Origin: Bacteroides sp. CAG:709
Lineage (GTDB): Bacteria > Bacteroidota > Bacteroidia > Bacteroidales > UBA932
NCBI GenBank assembly: GCA_000434935.1
Contig: FR882195.1
Coordinates: 1 to 25,616, forward strand
Length of the DNA stretch: 25,616 bases
Direction of reading: 5' to 3'
A program made the position numbers and the translations under genes. Shown one piece after another: positions 23,544 to 25,616 of this stretch (position 1 is its first letter; each line of letters starts with the position of its first letter). The notes under the pieces were generated by a model that was not told the DNA's origin, did not search any database, and saw only the letters and a program-made list of their open reading frames with translations.

Positions 23544-25079
23544 CTAAATGAGTAGTTTAGCTGTCTTTGACGGTATGCTCTCGTACTCGCGTCCGTTTCC
23601 TTTATAGATGAGATCCTTGACAGAGCCGCCGACCTTGTCGTCCTTGAACAAAAGCTTGGCGGAAGCATCGTCAGCAATGTCGTAGATGAACAGTGAAGCC
23701 TTCATCTCGCTCTCTTCATCGGCATTTTCCGCAGCGATGTATAGCGTCTTGGCATCGTAGGTGTTGAAAATCATCTTCTTTGCTGTGTAATTGCCGTCGA
23801 GCGTGATGTATGGCTCAGAGTCGAAATTCTTTCCGTCATAGTTGAGCCTGTAGATTTTGTTCCCGTTGGAGTAGTAGAGAATCGTCTTGATAGGGTTTAC
23901 TGCTATGGCGGACTCTGGAAGAATCTTGCCTGACGCATCGATCTCGCTCAGAACTGACTCACCCATTACAGCGGCGTCCGGATCGAACCTGTAGACCTTG
24001 GTCGCGGCACCATCTGCAGTCACCAGCATTATGGCCATGGCATCATAGCGTTCTTTGTAATACTCGCCGTCGCATCCTTTCATGAAAATCGGCTCGCCGG
24101 AAAGCACTTTGTCTCCCTCTGTTGCTTCAAAAGCTAAAATTGCCGAAATATAGACAAGTTTGTGTGTGGTCTTGTCGAAATATGCGCGGACATAATCACT
24201 TGAGTTAGTCTGGCCGACAACGCAAGTATAGTCTGCAATCACGGCTCCTTCCGGAAGGATGTCAGAACCTTCTGCAGCAACGAAATTCCTGTCACTTGTC
24301 ATGATGTAGTCTTTACCCCCACCTACGAAATAGACGACATCCTGCATACTGTTCCATGCGCCCTCCTGCGTGCCTTTAGGACAGAGCATGGCATTTGGAT
24401 GGAACTCACCACTGCCGTTGTACGTGATTTCTGTCCTAACGGTCATATCATTGGTATTCAATGCATAAACCTTGACGGGATTCTCTGTGCTGACGAGCAC
24501 TTCATAGTAATTGTCCTTAATAAGCGCCGCCTTTGGAGATGTAAGTCCTTCACCTTTCCAGCACAGTGCCAGCGGGCTCTTGCCGAGTTCCAGCGTCGGG
24601 TTGTTGTCCTTGAAAGCGTACGGACTTGCCGGGGTGCTCATAATGTCAAGACGTTTCCATGTCAGTATTGACCCTTCGCTCGTACCGGAGAGCAGCAGAA
24701 GTCCTTTGTCGTAAGGAGTTGTGACCGTGAGCTTGAAATCGGCAATCTTGGCACCGGTGGACGTGGAAACCTTCAAATAACCGTTGAACTGGCCGTTCTT
24801 GTCGCACTTGAATGTCAGCACGCTGTCTGTTCCGACGACTTTGTAGTCTATGTTCCACTCATATTTCACGCTGTCCTTGTTCTCTTCCGTGTAGTTCACG
24901 AAATTCACGGTCGGAGCAATCTCCAGATACTCGTGCAGGCCTCTGTCGTATTTGGCTTCTACACCTGACAACTCAGCCACATCAGGAGGTACGATTACCT
25001 TGATGTTGTTTTCTTTTGCGCAGGATGCGGCAATAGCCGCGAGAACACCTGCCGCCACAAACATTTTCAATGATTTCAT
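23544..25079 (-). CDS. PKD-like family lipoprotein
   Basis: This 511-residue protein has a lipoprotein signal with C20 (AAIAASC). An N-terminal PKD-like sandwich follows (about 35-125; VNYTEENKDSVKYEWNIDYK and LKVSTSTGAKIADFKLTVTTPYDKGLLLLSG, the usual transition into the second part). The remainder (about 125-511) looks like a beta-propeller-like region with repeated short motifs (VYRFDPDAA, ILYYSNGNKIYRLNYDG, LYIAAENAD). Such proteins accompany SusC/SusD and DUF4843 genes in Bacteroidota. Their biochemical role is not established. It lies 46 bp after the DUF4843 gene in the same direction. Confidence 0.85.
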   Translation of the reverse strand: MKSLKMFVAAGVLAAIAASCAKENNIKVIVPPDVAELSGVEAKYDRGLHEYLEIAPTVNFVNYTEENKDSVKYEWNIDYKVVGTDSVLTFKCDKNGQFNGYLKVSTSTGAKIADFKLTVTTPYDKGLLLLSGTSEGSILTWKRLDIMSTPASPYAFKDNNPTLELGKSPLALCWKGEGLTSPKAALIKDNYYEVLVSTENPVKVYALNTNDMTVRTEITYNGSGEFHPNAMLCPKGTQEGAWNSMQDVVYFVGGGKDYIMTSDRNFVAAEGSDILPEGAVIADYTCVVGQTNSSDYVRAYFDKTTHKLVYISAILAFEATEGDKVLSGEPIFMKGCDGEYYKERYDAMAIMLVTADGAATKVYRFDPDAAVMGESVLSEIDASGKILPESAIAVNPIKTILYYSNGNKIYRLNYDGKNFDSEPYITLDGNYTAKKMIFNTYDAKTLYIAAENADEESEMKASLFIYDIADDASAKLLFKDDKVGGSVKDLIYKGNGREYESIPSKTAKLLI

Positions 25080-25125
25080 AATTCGTATTATTATTGATTA
25101 AAATTAATTACCATGTCAATATCCT

Positions 25126-25616
25126 TTATACCGGCCAGTCCACGTCAGGGAAAGAGACATCGAACTCCGGATGATCCCCGAAATACTCCTTGACTTTCTT
25201 GAACGTCCGCAATATCGTGTATTTCATCTCATTGATATCTGTGCGCGTAATTGCTCCGCCCCATAATTCTATGAATTTCTGATATTTGCGTGGATTATAC
25301 TCGCCAAGCCACTTTGATAGCATAGACCACCATTCCGGCAGGTCAAGCCTGTTCGTGAAACTGATTGCTACCGATCTGTCCTCCACCGCACCGAGCCTGA
25401 AATCCTCACCGGGCAGCATATCCAGCACCACCGTAAATACAGAATCCGACTGGAGGGACAACCTGTGTATTGTCAATGCTACCGTACCCGCCGATGCTCC
25501 GGAAAGGATTGTTCCTTCCATCCTCGGTTCATCATAATGCTCGTGAAGCCTTGCCGTAGTTCTCGAATGGTCAAGAGCGATATTGAATATACGTTCATGA
25601 CCGGCAGGGGAACCGA
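25126..25616 (-). CDS. DUF4843-domain lipoprotein, partial (N-terminus outside the window)
   Basis: The frame is open to the right edge and extends well beyond the internal ATG at 25521. The visible part begins GSPAGHERIFNIALDHSRTT and continues with LHEHYDEPRMEGTILSGA. This matches the DUF4843 pattern of a dR-x-F-x-V strand followed by a HY-x motif and an added-strand segment. The later part has LPEWWSMLSKWLGEYNPRKYQKFIE, also typical of the family's C-terminus. DUF4843 proteins are periplasmic or surface lipoproteins found next to SusD and PKD-like genes. Their function is unknown. Its SusC and SusD partners should lie just beyond the right edge. Confidence 0.82.
   Translation of the reverse strand, partial: GSPAGHERIFNIALDHSRTTARLHEHYDEPRMEGTILSGASAGTVALTIHRLSLQSDSVFTVVLDMLPGEDFRLGAVEDRSVAISFTNRLDLPEWWSMLSKWLGEYNPRKYQKFIELWGGAITRTDINEMKYTILRTFKKVKEYFGDHPEFDVSFPDVDWPV

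Noticed and set aside
1..25616. CRISPR arrays, tRNA or rRNA genes
   Set aside because: No regularly spaced direct repeats with unique spacers, and no recognisable tRNA or rRNA sequence, were seen on either strand.

Overview
The window reads as chromosomal DNA of a gut-type Bacteroidota, most likely order Bacteroidales. The evidence is SusC/SusD pairs, many short N-terminal lipoprotein signals, fimbrillin/BACON, PKD-like and DUF4843 proteins, and repeated promoters of the TTTG...TAnnTTTG type. The genus cannot be fixed from sequence alone. All family assignments are from reading motifs; no search was run.

Layout. (1) 1-2373, minus: N-terminal 791 residues of a SusC-type transporter whose end lies outside the window. 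(2) 2665-5148, plus: a UvrA-like ABC ATPase lacking the UvrB-binding domain. (3) 5149-8300: a small accessory block with a lone DUF1016/PDDEXK nuclease, a GufA-like ZIP metal transporter (minus) and a DnaQ-like exonuclease. It is bracketed by a 112-bp imperfect direct repeat (5173-5284 and 8090-8201). The left copy carries a scar made of a piece of a DUF1016 gene joined to the tail of the exonuclease gene. A palindromic intergenic element occurs here twice (one full copy, one half copy) and a third time at 21999-22080. (4) 8343-21924: a beta-1,3-glucan (laminarin-type) polysaccharide utilisation locus. (5) 22152-25616, minus: the distal end of another SusC/D-type lipoprotein operon (DUF4843, PKD-like, unknown lipoprotein), with its SusC/SusD expected beyond the right edge.

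How the PUL works together. A central 942-residue regulator (periplasmic propeller, Y_Y_Y domain, one membrane helix, cytoplasmic LuxR-type HTH, no kinase) sits between two divergent transcription units. The minus unit is GH16 endo-beta-1,3-glucanase lipoprotein, then a 58-residue small protein, then a fimbrillin/BACON lipoprotein. The plus unit is SusC, SusD, a surface glycan-binding-type lipoprotein and a GH128 endo-beta-1,3-glucanase with a CBM6-like module. Both units share an exact 15-bp motif built of TGAGT direct repeats on a 10-bp period, upstream of an identical TACTTTTG -7 box. This is a strong candidate operator for the regulator. SusC carries a G8 tract in its signal-peptide codons that could switch the gene off by slippage. 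Only endo-acting enzymes are present, so the final beta-glucosidase step must be encoded elsewhere.
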